Part shown: piece after piece, positions 55,511 to 64,000 of the stretch | Layout of the letters: each line of letters begins with the position of its first letter | Position numbering within the stretch: position 1 is the first letter of the stretch | Assembly: GCA_021399435.1 (NCBI GenBank) | Contig: JAJTUP010000117.1 | Location: forward strand, 1-64,000 | Source: Diaporthe sp. PMI_573 | Taxonomy: Eukaryota > Ascomycota > Sordariomycetes > Diaporthales > Diaporthaceae | Direction: 5' to 3' | DNA length: 64,000 nt | The notes under the pieces: generated by a model | What the model was told of the DNA's origin: nothing | Database searches by the model: none | Seen by the model: only the letters and a program-made list of their open reading frames with translations | Translations under genes and position numbers: made by a program

Positions 55511-58270
55511 ATGCCTCATGAGCAAATAGATCGTCCCGACCCGTCCCCCCTCCCTTCTCACCTCCCGGGCTTTGTTCTCGAACTCCAGGCGCGCCCCGAG
55601 ATCCACCACCTGCCAGACGACATACGCTCGTCCCTCCAGGGCTTCCAGCACGCAGCTTGCTACATCGCCTCTGGTATGGTCCATCACTCAGCACCTATCC
55701 CCAATACCCACCCTGCAACTAACTTCCCGGCCTAGCGATGATCTTCCTCAGAGACAACGTCCTCCTCGAGTCTCCTCTAGAACTCGAGCATATCAAGCCG
55801 CGTTTGCTGGGCCACTGGGGCACCTGCCCCGGCCTGGTGATTGTCTGGTCGCATCTAAACCTGCTCCTGCGTAATTACGAGGACTCGCTGCGTATGATGC
55901 TCACAATCGGCCCAGGGCACGGTGCACCCGCGGCTCTTGCGTGTCTGTGGCTGGAGGGGAGTCTGGAGAGGTTTTACCCTGGACTCTATGACTACAACCG
56001 CAAGGGTCTAGGGAATTTGATTTCCAAATTTTCGGTGCCGGGAGGACATCCGAGGTATGTTGGATTTTGCCAGGAGAGTGCCGAGGCGAAAATGTTGCTG
56101 AAATTATCGTGATTCCCTGTAGTCACATCAACCCCCAGACACCCGGGACGATTCACGAGGGTGGAGAGCTTTGATATGCCCTGGCAGTGTCGTTCGGTGC
56201 GATCATGGATAACCCAGACCTTGTCATTACTTGTGTGGTAGGAGACGGCGAGGCAGAGACTGGCCCTACAGCTGCGTGAGTACTTGAAACCTGACTTCTC
56301 CAAAGTAATGATGTCTTTGGGATGCTGACATGCACATCACAGAGCCTGGCATGCTATCAAATATATCGACCCCAGTGAGTCTGGTGCCGTGCTCCCGATT
56401 CTGCATGTGAACGGCTTCAAGATCAGCGAACGGACCATTTTTGGCTGTATGGATAACAAGGAGCTAGTCTCCTTGTTCTCAGGGTACGGGTACCAGGTGG
56501 CCGTCGTCGAGGACATTGAGTGTATAGACGACGTTCTGTCAAGCACATTGGAGTGGGCCTTGGGTGAAATCTGTAGTATTCAGAAGGCAGCGCGTTCGAA
56601 GGAGCCGGTTGTCAAGCCGCGCTGGCCGATGATCGTGCTCCGGACGCCCAAGGTATGTGTTCTTTCATTGGGCGATTGTTGCAATCGAGACTGATATTTC
56701 ATCGCAGGGTTGGACGGGTCCGAAGAAGGTGGACGGACAATTCATTGAGGGCTCGTTCCATTCTCATCAGGTTCCTCTTCCCAAAGCGAACAAGGACCAA
56801 GGACAACTTAAGCTCCTAGAGCAGTGGCTGTCAAGCTACGGCATCTCCGGACTTATTCAGGAGGACGGCCGTCCCAGCAGCAAGATCTTGAATATATTAC
56901 CCAGGAAAGACGCTAAGAAAATCGGCCAAGTCAAAGACTGTTTCGCACCTGTGATAGGTCTCGATTTACCCGACTGGCAGTTCCTCAGCCGACCAAAGGG
57001 CTCGGAGGACAGTTGTATGAAAACGGCGGGTGAGTTGCTTAAAGCAGTTGTCCAAAAGAACCAGCGCCGGATACGAGTCTTCTCCCCCGACGAGCTCGAG
57101 AGCAACAAACTCGATGCGGTCCTCGATTGCACCAGCCGAAATTTCCAGTGGGACGAGTACTCTCGCGCACAAGGCGGTCGTGTCATCGAGCTGCTGTCGG
57201 AGCACTGCTGCCAAGGCTTCCTGCAGGGCTACACGCTCACGGGCAGAATTGGTATATTCCCCAGTTACGAGTCGTTCCTTGGAATTGTACATACAATGAT
57301 GGTTCAATATTCGAAATTTGTCAAGATCAGTGCAGAGGTCGAGTGGAGAAGCGATGTTCCTTCGATCAATTATATCGAGACGAGCACATGGACGCGGCAG
57401 GAACACAATGGATTCTCGCACCAGAATCCTTCCTTCATCGGCGCTGTCTTGAATCTGAAGTCTGCTGCCGCGAGGGTCTATCTTCCACCTGACGCCAACT
57501 GCTTTCTGAATACTGTCCACCATCGCTTGAAATCGAGGAAATACGTTAACCTTATCATTGGCTCCAAGCAGCCCACGCCCGTGTACCTCTCCGCTGACGA
57601 GGCCGCTCAACATTGCAAGCGCGGTGCCAGCATCTGGAAGTTCGCCTCAACTCATAGTGGAGACGATCCCGACATCGTGCTTGTCGGTATCGGCGTCGAG
57701 CTTACGTTCGAGGTGGTCAAGGCGGTTGAGCTCCTCAGGTCTTTGGCGCCAGCACTCAAGATCAGGACTGTCAACGTAACGGATCTAATGGTGCTACGGA
57801 AAGAGTCGGATCACCCGCATGCGATGAGCCGTCAAGGCTTCAAGGACATGTTTACCGAGGACCGGACTGTTATTTTCAACTATCATGGCTACCCAACCGA
57901 GATCCAGGGACTTCTGTTTGACCGGCCGAGATTGAACCGGATAGTCATCAACGGATACCGGGAGGAGGGGTCGACGACTACGCCGTTCCATATGATGCTT
58001 CTAAACGGTGTCAGTAGGTATGACGTGGCAAGGACAGCGCTGAGGCAGGCTACATGGAGGAATGAGGCAGTTCACGAGGATTTAGACAAGGCTATTGAAG
58101 ATATTGACAAGAGGGTTGAGGATATCAGGAAGTATATTTATGACAATGGTCAAGGCAAGGAACTCATTTCAGACTCCAAGCTCCGTATCTTACAAGGCAT
58201 ATGCTGACTCGGTAACTTTCTTATAGATCCTGAAGACACCTACCAGATGCCTCAGGTGCAGATCATCTGA
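55511..58270 (+). pseudogene. xylulose-5-P/fructose-6-P phosphoketolase with one nonsense codon
   Basis: Six exons: 55,511-55,673; 55,736-56,054; 56,123-56,275; 56,343-56,652; 56,708-58,154; 58,227-58,270, 812 codons with all phases consistent. Phosphoketolase is a TPP enzyme that splits xylulose-5-P or fructose-6-P with phosphate to acetyl-P. Visible are AMIFLRDNVLLE, LLGHWGTCPGL, GPGHGAPA, FSVPGGHPSHINPQTPGTIH, and the TPP/Mg motif GDGEAETGP. Further on are WHAIKYIDP, LRTPKGWTGP, EGSFHSHQVPL, and HGYPTEIQGLL with INGYREEGSTTTPF near the C-terminus. One TGA at 56,172-56,174 (codon 178) replaces Gly of the conserved GGELGYAL, a GGA to TGA transversion and so not RIP. Everything after it is intact. 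It is either a very recent pseudogene or a base-call error. The last intron (58,155-58,226) is GC-AG: using GCAAGG restores the family ending NGQDPEDTY. Confidence 0.9.
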
Positions 58271-58437
58271 GGTAATTATAACAGCCATCCCAGAACCTCA
58301 TCATCTAAGACTTTATCGTACTGGCCTGGCAGTGTGGAAGCTTCCGCGTCGAAAGTCCAACTTGGGCTGATGCTGAAACGCTTCTATCTTCTCTTCTCGT
58401 AATGAGTTTGTCTATCAGCATTAAGGACCGAATGAAA

Positions 58438-58573
58438 TGGGAAGCATTATCGAGCTCAATTTGAAATCGGCTAAATTTGCGGGAATCCCGGGTGTCAAGG
58501 ACTGTCCGAAGTGCAAAACCTCTATGGAGAAGACGGATGGCTGCAACCACATGGCGTACAGGGGTTGTGTATG
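58438..58573 (+). pseudogene. fragment of an RBR (IBR) E3 ubiquitin ligase
   Basis: Reads GVKDCPKCKTSMEKTDGCNH followed by MAYRGC, the CPxC...GCNHM signature of the IBR/Rcat zinc-binding modules of RING-between-RING ligases. A TAG then falls where these proteins have CW, consistent with TGG to TAG. No RING1 or full IBR is present on either side, so this is a small relic. Confidence 0.65.
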
Positions 58574-59443
58574 TTAGTGCATGGAGACATATTGCGGGCC
58601 AGTTATGCCGCAATCCTGGGACAATTTACAAGTAATTTCATCATTTTTCCAGTTTGGTGGGTTTGACGAAGTTGAGCATCTCGCATGGGCAAGTAGACTA
58701 GTCCTGTAGGTTGATGATCATGACATCAATGGAGAAGAAGCCTTAATGACCTTGTCAGATATACTAGTCGGCATTAGGCTTGACAATGACGGAAGACAAG
58801 CAGGCGCTCGCCTGAAAGCATGAAAAACGGTCGGCAGTTGCCGCCGTTTGAACTTAGTTCTTCTGGCATTAGTAGAAAAACGATGATTCCCTGCTCATAC
58901 AAGGCTGACTATGCGCAATACACGGTCTACAACCCAATGGAAGATATCAACAAGGAATACCATTCTCATAGAGAGTTTCTTGTTGCTGAAATGATAGTAG
59001 ATGAGGGAGTAGGTAATTGCAAGAAAGAGGTCACCTCGTTCCTGATTTTGACGGTCGCCACCCCTTTACTACCTCCGTAATGAGACGAGAGTGCGATTGA
59101 CACAATCATGATGTCACGAACCCCACTCACCGCGGCGTTCTAGTAGGGATCGATAGGACTACTTGCTCCGTTTCGATGTCGTTCTGCATAGTCCCTGATG
59201 TGCGGAGAAAACAGCAGTGATTGGCGCTATTGATATGCTGTGCCTTTTCTTCTGCCCCGCGCCTGACGTCGAAGTACGTTCAAATCTGCATCAGACGAGC
59301 TTGACATCATCCCAGGAGAATTCAAAACCTACTCCACTATATATAGTTCGGCATAGCTATACTGAACGCTTCAACCTTGGCAATCGGTCTTTGATGATAA
59401 GTTCATCGACAATTACTAATTTATCATTACGGCTTCGATCACA
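58574..59443. other. intergenic, nothing supported
   Basis: Short ORFs (for example plus 58,820-59,080) show no domain or good codon pattern. The right end should contain the promoter of the small Zn2Cys6 gene. Confidence 0.5.
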
Positions 59444-60204
59444 ATGAGTACGAATGTCACTGACCCGATACAAAATCGCCGCCGACGGGGTAGTGCTTAT
59501 ATTACCCGGAGGGCCTGTGTTTCATGTCGAGAGAAGAAAGCGAAGGTAGGTTTCATGTGAATGTATCGTCTTGGAAAAACGTCGAGTTCACAGGGACTTA
59601 GTGCGACGGTAGCGTTCCCTGTCTTAGATGCAGGAATCGCCGACTTATATGTTTCTACAGAGAAACAAGGCGAGAATCCAAGAAGAGCCTCCGAGAGGAG
59701 GTCAAACTGCTACGAGAGCATGTCCACCATCGTGAGATCATAATTAAAGCCCTCCGATGTTCCGATAACTATTGCGAGATCGTGGCAATGTTGAGAGATG
59801 GTAAACCTCTTTGTGAAATTCTCAACACGATCGAGGATACCGGGTCCGATACCTGTTCGACATTAGGGGACGGCTCTCCTGTCGATACTCTCCAGAATTC
59901 ATCTGCAACATCATCAACATCGGCAAGCACGACTAGTCTTGGATATTCGGAAGCCGGCGGCTGGCCCCCGGCGGGCTTGGAATCGCTTCTGATAAAGCAC
60001 CAATTAGACCCATGGCATGGAATGCAAGCGGCACCCGTGGAAGGCAACGTCGACTATACGCCTAATGGTTACGATTTACCCGGTCATCTCGGAAGCACTA
60101 CTTGTGGAGAGGTAGAACATACCTGGCAGCCGACCTCCTTTGATCTTGATCTTACATTGGACACAAACAGTCTCGTCCTAGAAGGAATGATAGAGTTTGG
60201 CTAA
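59444..60204 (+). CDS. small Zn2Cys6 transcription factor
   Basis: Two exons, 59,444-59,545 and 59,602-60,204, with a 56-bp intron, 234 residues. The join completes the binuclear cluster: RACVSCREKKAK from exon 1 and CDGSVPCLRCRNRRLICFY from exon 2, giving CX2CX6CX5CX2CX6C. A later acceptor at the next TTAG would delete half the cluster, so 59,601 is the acceptor. A basic coiled-coil segment follows (ESKKSLREEVKLLREHVHHR, residues about 55-75), likely for dimerisation. An acidic/Ser-rich C-terminus ends LDLTLDTNSLVLEGMIEFG, a plausible activation region. There is no fungal_trans middle domain, unlike the regulator at 34-36 kb. It is a nuclear DNA-binding protein; its targets are not evident. 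Confidence 0.88.
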
Positions 60205-62500
60205 AGGTGTCCACTCAGAGAGATCGGCAGTGATCAAGCTCATCACATAGATCCAGAGTGGTTTCCTCATCGGCGACAGCGGATAACCTATTCCGACCAC
60301 CACTTCCACTGAGCCAACCCTGGGCACATCAACCCGTTCCGCCAGGCTCAGCCAACTCCCAGCGATACAGTCAGGGGTTTGGAACACCAAGCACGGCATG
60401 GATGTGGCGCATTTGTCCCAAGATGTAATTGCTGACCCTCTCGGACCGCTTATCACCGCCCCCTCGGCGCCAACGCCCTGCGCTCCTAGGCTATATGGCT
60501 TCCGATTTGGCGACGACTTGTTGGCAGTCTACCTCGTCAGCAACCACTAGGGTGGCATCCCCGCGCAACCTAACGGCGAGACATGTTCACCATGACGAGA
60601 AGCAGGAGCAGGCAGACAGTGACGCGATATCCTACTAAGTCAGAGCCAACATCACTGCGCCTTCCAGGGTATCTAAAGGCCACGACCTGCCGTCCTCGGT
60701 GCCACCTCTTGTTCCACATTTTCTCAGCCTCTACCCCCGTCTTTCTGCTTATACCAGCCTCGAGTACAAAATGGCGATCCTCAAGTCATTCCGGGGGAGA
60801 TCTCCTACCTCTACTGTTAGAGAAGTCATCTGCATCAGTATGATGACATCAATGATAGTTACCACAACAGCGATAAGTATGAATTCGAAGATGTCGATGT
60901 CAACCTGGTCGAAGCCCTGAAATTCACCGAAATGAGGTTGAAGACGACACGACCGACAATGAAGCCACACACGATACCTGCGACGATGCCCGGCCATATG
61001 GAGGCGTAACTAATGATGTTTCACTTGGAGATGGAAACGAACCCTACACTAGGGACGAAGGTGATGCGCCGATGCCGCACCTCGTAACAGTAATGCGTGC
61101 GAAGTGACGACGCTGAATGCTCCACGTCGACAAATCTTAAGTGTCTTAGGTAAATAAGGGGAAACCTTTTTCTTGATTTTCTTCTTTTTCTTTTTCTTTT
61201 CAATATAGCGAATTAAATATAATCCCCCCTAATTAATAACGCTCGCCCTAACGCTTACGTTCCCTTAAATAGAAATGAGCTAGTGTCCCATACCGGGTTT
61301 CGCATTGTGGCTGAGATGACCGCTCTTCATAGTCGCGTTTCACGACTTGAAGCCAAACTCCTACCAAGCTCTGTTGCATCCCCAGCCAAGACTCCATCGA
61401 AGAAGCCAAGCAGACCATATCGGTCAGCTCCCCTTCAAAGAGGTGGAAGGACGGCCGTACCGTCAACATTTCAGCAACAGCGGTCTGTGTGCAGTGGGAC
61501 GACACATCGGAAGGCTGAATGTATTCTTGGCAACGCGGTCGCGGTGGACGTTGTTGGATCAGAGACACAAAGGTAGAAGGACGAGAAGAGGTTGACGGAG
61601 GGTATCGTGCTTCTACCATGTCGATCGATATTCGGGTGAATGCTGTTTAGCTTCCTATCACAGTGCGATTCAATGACAGACGGGGAGTTTTCGAGGGATC
61701 CGAGAAGACTGGAAGTCGAAGGCTAGAGATCATGGATTCGGTATTGATAGACTTGATCACAGGGGGGAAGGGCAAGCACAAGAGGTTGGTTTTCTATCAG
61801 TGAGCGCTTAGTGCATTCAACAATATTGGAAGTACACTCGAGTGGATATTACACATCAAACCAGAATCAATTATGCCATCGCCTCCTTTACAATGCCAGT
61901 GGGTACTCCTTCAGCCGTGTGCCTTATCGGATGACCCTTTCGTCGCCGGCTCTAAGGCTGCTATCCTCAGCTTCCAGAGGCCTCTGCTCATTAATTAGCC
62001 ACGAAGGTATTTGATTGACTTACGGGACGACTATCTTACTAACAGGAAAGAGCTAGTCGAGGATCGATTGCAATGTGTCAGGTACGCCCCCTTAATATCA
62101 AGTGGGTGAAAGAGAGAAGCCTGGATGAAGGCTTAGCCCACAGAACTCCGAAGCACTCAGGCCCAAGATGACAACAGCGTCTATTAACCCAAAACGAGAG
62201 AAATGTGATTTGTATAGCTGAGGTTTCACACTCCGCGATCACATTTTACCTAGACTCACTAACCTCAAGCTTAGCAGCCAGCTTCACACCAAAATCCCAC
62301 TTATCACCCAAATGCGTTTATTTTACGGTGCTATCGTATACGCATTCAATCCATGTCCATCCACATTTGCCCATGGACTCCACCATATGAAAAAACACCC
62401 CTCCCACCATTTTCGGTTCCTCGCAGTGTGGATCTTCGACCTTCACCATTGGTTGTCTTTGAGGCGGCTCATACTCAACTGTCATGAACGCTGGTTCTCG
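60205..62500. other. 2.3 kb without a supported gene
   Basis: Several 60-120 codon frames occur on both strands but none is convincing. On the minus strand, 60,890-61,000 encodes a hydrophobic segment (GIVAGIVCGFIVGRVVFNLI) that looks like one membrane helix, perhaps a relic. The plus strand at 61,283-61,576 starts with a coiled-coil-like TALHSRVSRLEAKLL and then a basic Ser/Pro-rich tail. 61,140-61,260 is a pyrimidine/AT-rich tract. Confidence 0.45.
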
Positions 62501-63423
62501 TCATTCATGGTTAACCTGATCCACTGCTGGAATCATTGCAAAAGGAACCATTCCATCATCCTCGAAGACCGTGCTGATTGATGATGGCGCGACGTCAAAG
62601 TTCACGGGGTTTTCCGTCACATCGTTCATGCCGTTCATTATGCCTCCATCGTGCCCGAGCTGTGCAGGTTTGGAGGTTGCCTGCCGCGTCTCCTTCGCCT
62701 GCGCATGGAGATGAGTCAGATGGCTGCTTCCTGTAGGATTGCCCCGACGAATCGAGCACTTTTGAAAGTGACGCTTCAGAACGTCACTTCGAGTGAACGT
62801 GTCCCGGCAGAGCACACACATATAGGGACGGTCTCCAGTGTCTTTCGTTTATCAGTTACTTTCCGTCTAAGTTCCAGGACATTAGAACGACTTACGTCTG
62901 GGCATATGACGCTTCAAGTGCTTCGCGCGAAGGTAGATCTTCGTGCAGTGGGGACATGGCTTCGACGTGTTAATTGGGAGCATCTCTGGGATGGAGGATG
63001 AAGCGTCATGGGAAGGACAGACACAGTTGTACATACAAATTTCCCGTCGGCATTTTTCTGAGGGATCTGAGCCTTGGCCGCGGCGATGCCTGGGCCTGGA
63101 GCCGCGGGCCTACCTGGTGCGCTGGGTAAGATTCCTGTGCGACTCTGGGAACCGACTAAATTTCGAGGGTTGTCTTTGTCGTGATGAGAAATTGATGGCT
63201 GCGAGATCATAGTGATTTGTGCGTAAGGAGAAGCTGAGACACTCTGTGGCATTACATCTTCGGCGGGCATCAGTCGTGGATCCATGGGGATACGGTCACC
63301 CAAAGGAAACCCCGGCACGACCGACTGAAGGTGAGGTACGGACGCAGACGCCTGGGCCATCAGGGCGGAAGAGGTCGCATATGAAGAAAATGTCTGCGTC
63401 ATTGGGTACGATATGGACCGCAT
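62501..63423 (-). CDS. C2H2 zinc-finger transcription factor
   Basis: Three exons (63,037-63,423; 62,896-62,959; 62,501-62,841) with short introns (77 and 54 bp) and matching phases, 263 residues. The N-terminal half is Pro/Ser/Ala-rich and disordered. Exons 2 and 3 join to form two adjacent fingers: CPHCTKIYLRAKHLKRHMPRH (C2H2, CX2CX12HX3H), linker TGDRPYM, and CVLCRDTFTRSDVLKRHFQK ending in Cys (C2HC). SIRRGNPTGSSHLTH follows, a tail that I associate with a conserved family of fungal C2H2 regulators. An acidic C-terminal part ends DQVNHE. The intron positions inside the finger block support the model. The true start could lie in a further upstream exon. It is a nuclear DNA-binding protein with unknown targets. 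Confidence 0.85.
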
Positions 63424-63925
63424 TAATGGTCAGTTTTGAGAAGTATCATACGTATCTGAATTGTTGTATGGAGCTACGTTTTAGAAAGAGCACGGATATT
63501 CGCACCCAAACAAATAGCTGTCGCACCCGATTTTCTGACTCAGCAGGCTGCAGCCAATCAGGGCCTCCCATTCAAACGAGAAGCAGCAGAGTCATCACAA
63601 TCAGCAGGCGCCACAGCGAAACAGCTCAGCTCCCTCTTCCCGCCTTGGAGGTTGTGGTACCGCGAAATGCGGCGTGTGTTGGACATTGGTCGGCCCAGGA
63701 CACGGCGATAAAAAAGTTGGCACCGCGCAGTCCCCACACAACACGAATAGACACCCCCTTCATTTAAATTACACTGTAGCTACATACAAATCTAATGACC
63801 AGTTGGTCCACCATCGTTATCTAAACAGTCTTGAAGAATACGAGGAATCGAATCAATATAAGTTGGGCACAGCGCATTCGGCTCACCCTCTGATTCGGCC
63901 CATCCGAATCGCCCACCCACCACAA

Positions 63926-64000
63926 CTACCCTTCAACTTCGTCCTTGAAGGAATCGTCTTCTGGAGCCACCACGATACATTCTTCTGCTTCTATGAAGTT
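63926..64000 (-). CDS. C-terminal end of a gene running off the right edge
   Basis: Minus-strand frame open from the window edge to a TAG at 63,926-63,928. It reads NFIEAEECIVVAPEDDSFKD and four more residues. The ECIVVA motif also ends the relic protein inside the TIR element at 52.5 kb. It is too short to assign and could be the tail of a transposase gene. Confidence 0.3.
   Translation of the reverse strand, partial: NFIEAEECIVVAPEDDSFKDEVEG

Noticed and set aside
56857..57613. Minus-strand ORFs of 109 and 215 codons
   Set aside because: Antisense to the long phosphoketolase exon; no start context or domain.

Overview
The window comes from a filamentous ascomycete fungus (Pezizomycotina). 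Several things point there: genes with 50-85 bp GT-AG introns and CTAAT-type branch sites, binuclear Zn2Cys6 regulators, an MFS transporter, a pogo/Fot-like DNA transposon, a fungal-type Helitron, and repeats decayed in the way repeat-induced point mutation (RIP) produces. In those repeats Trp TGG has become TAG and Gln CAG/CAA has become TAG/TAA, as CpA to TpA change predicts. I cannot name the species.

Layout. (1) 1-23.8 kb is an AT-rich nest of dead LTR retrotransposons. A Ty1/copia body (10.64-22.88 kb, plus strand) is split by a complete 7.65 kb Ty3/gypsy element with 194-bp LTRs and a GCTAG target duplication. A second gypsy element abuts the copia gag, and a third, inserted into the second, runs off the left edge. 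An undecayed solo LTR sits in the second. (2) 23.8-31.8 kb is a gene island holding an intact extended-SDR reductase, a decayed copy of a mitochondrial calcium uniporter gene, and a broken multi-exon gene of unknown function. (3) 31.7-38.0 kb is a compact three-gene cluster: an MFS transporter and a Zn2Cys6 regulator diverging from one promoter, and an M24-family enzyme related to DddP/creatinase convergent with the regulator. (4) 39.5-50.3 kb is a mobile block: a RIP-decayed LTR, a pogo-like element with about 90-bp inverted repeats, and a Helitron whose Rep-helicase reading frame is open over about 1,620 codons once two introns are removed. A spliced 480-residue gene of unknown function diverges from the helicase across tandem repeats. 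(5) 50.3-53.4 kb holds short repeats, small ORF fragments and a TIR element invaded by another solo LTR. (6) 53.6-64 kb is a gene region: an SDR of the stress/ribitol-dehydrogenase type, a phosphoketolase with one nonsense codon and a GC-AG last intron, a small Zn2Cys6 regulator and a C2H2 regulator.

How they fit together. The transporter, regulator and M24 enzyme look like one catabolic or uptake unit. The phosphoketolase and SDR are carbon-metabolism genes. The mobile elements have visible relative ages from nesting and from presence or absence of RIP-type change. Spliced gene models were made by hand; each one has matching phases and restores a family motif, but none is confirmed by transcripts.
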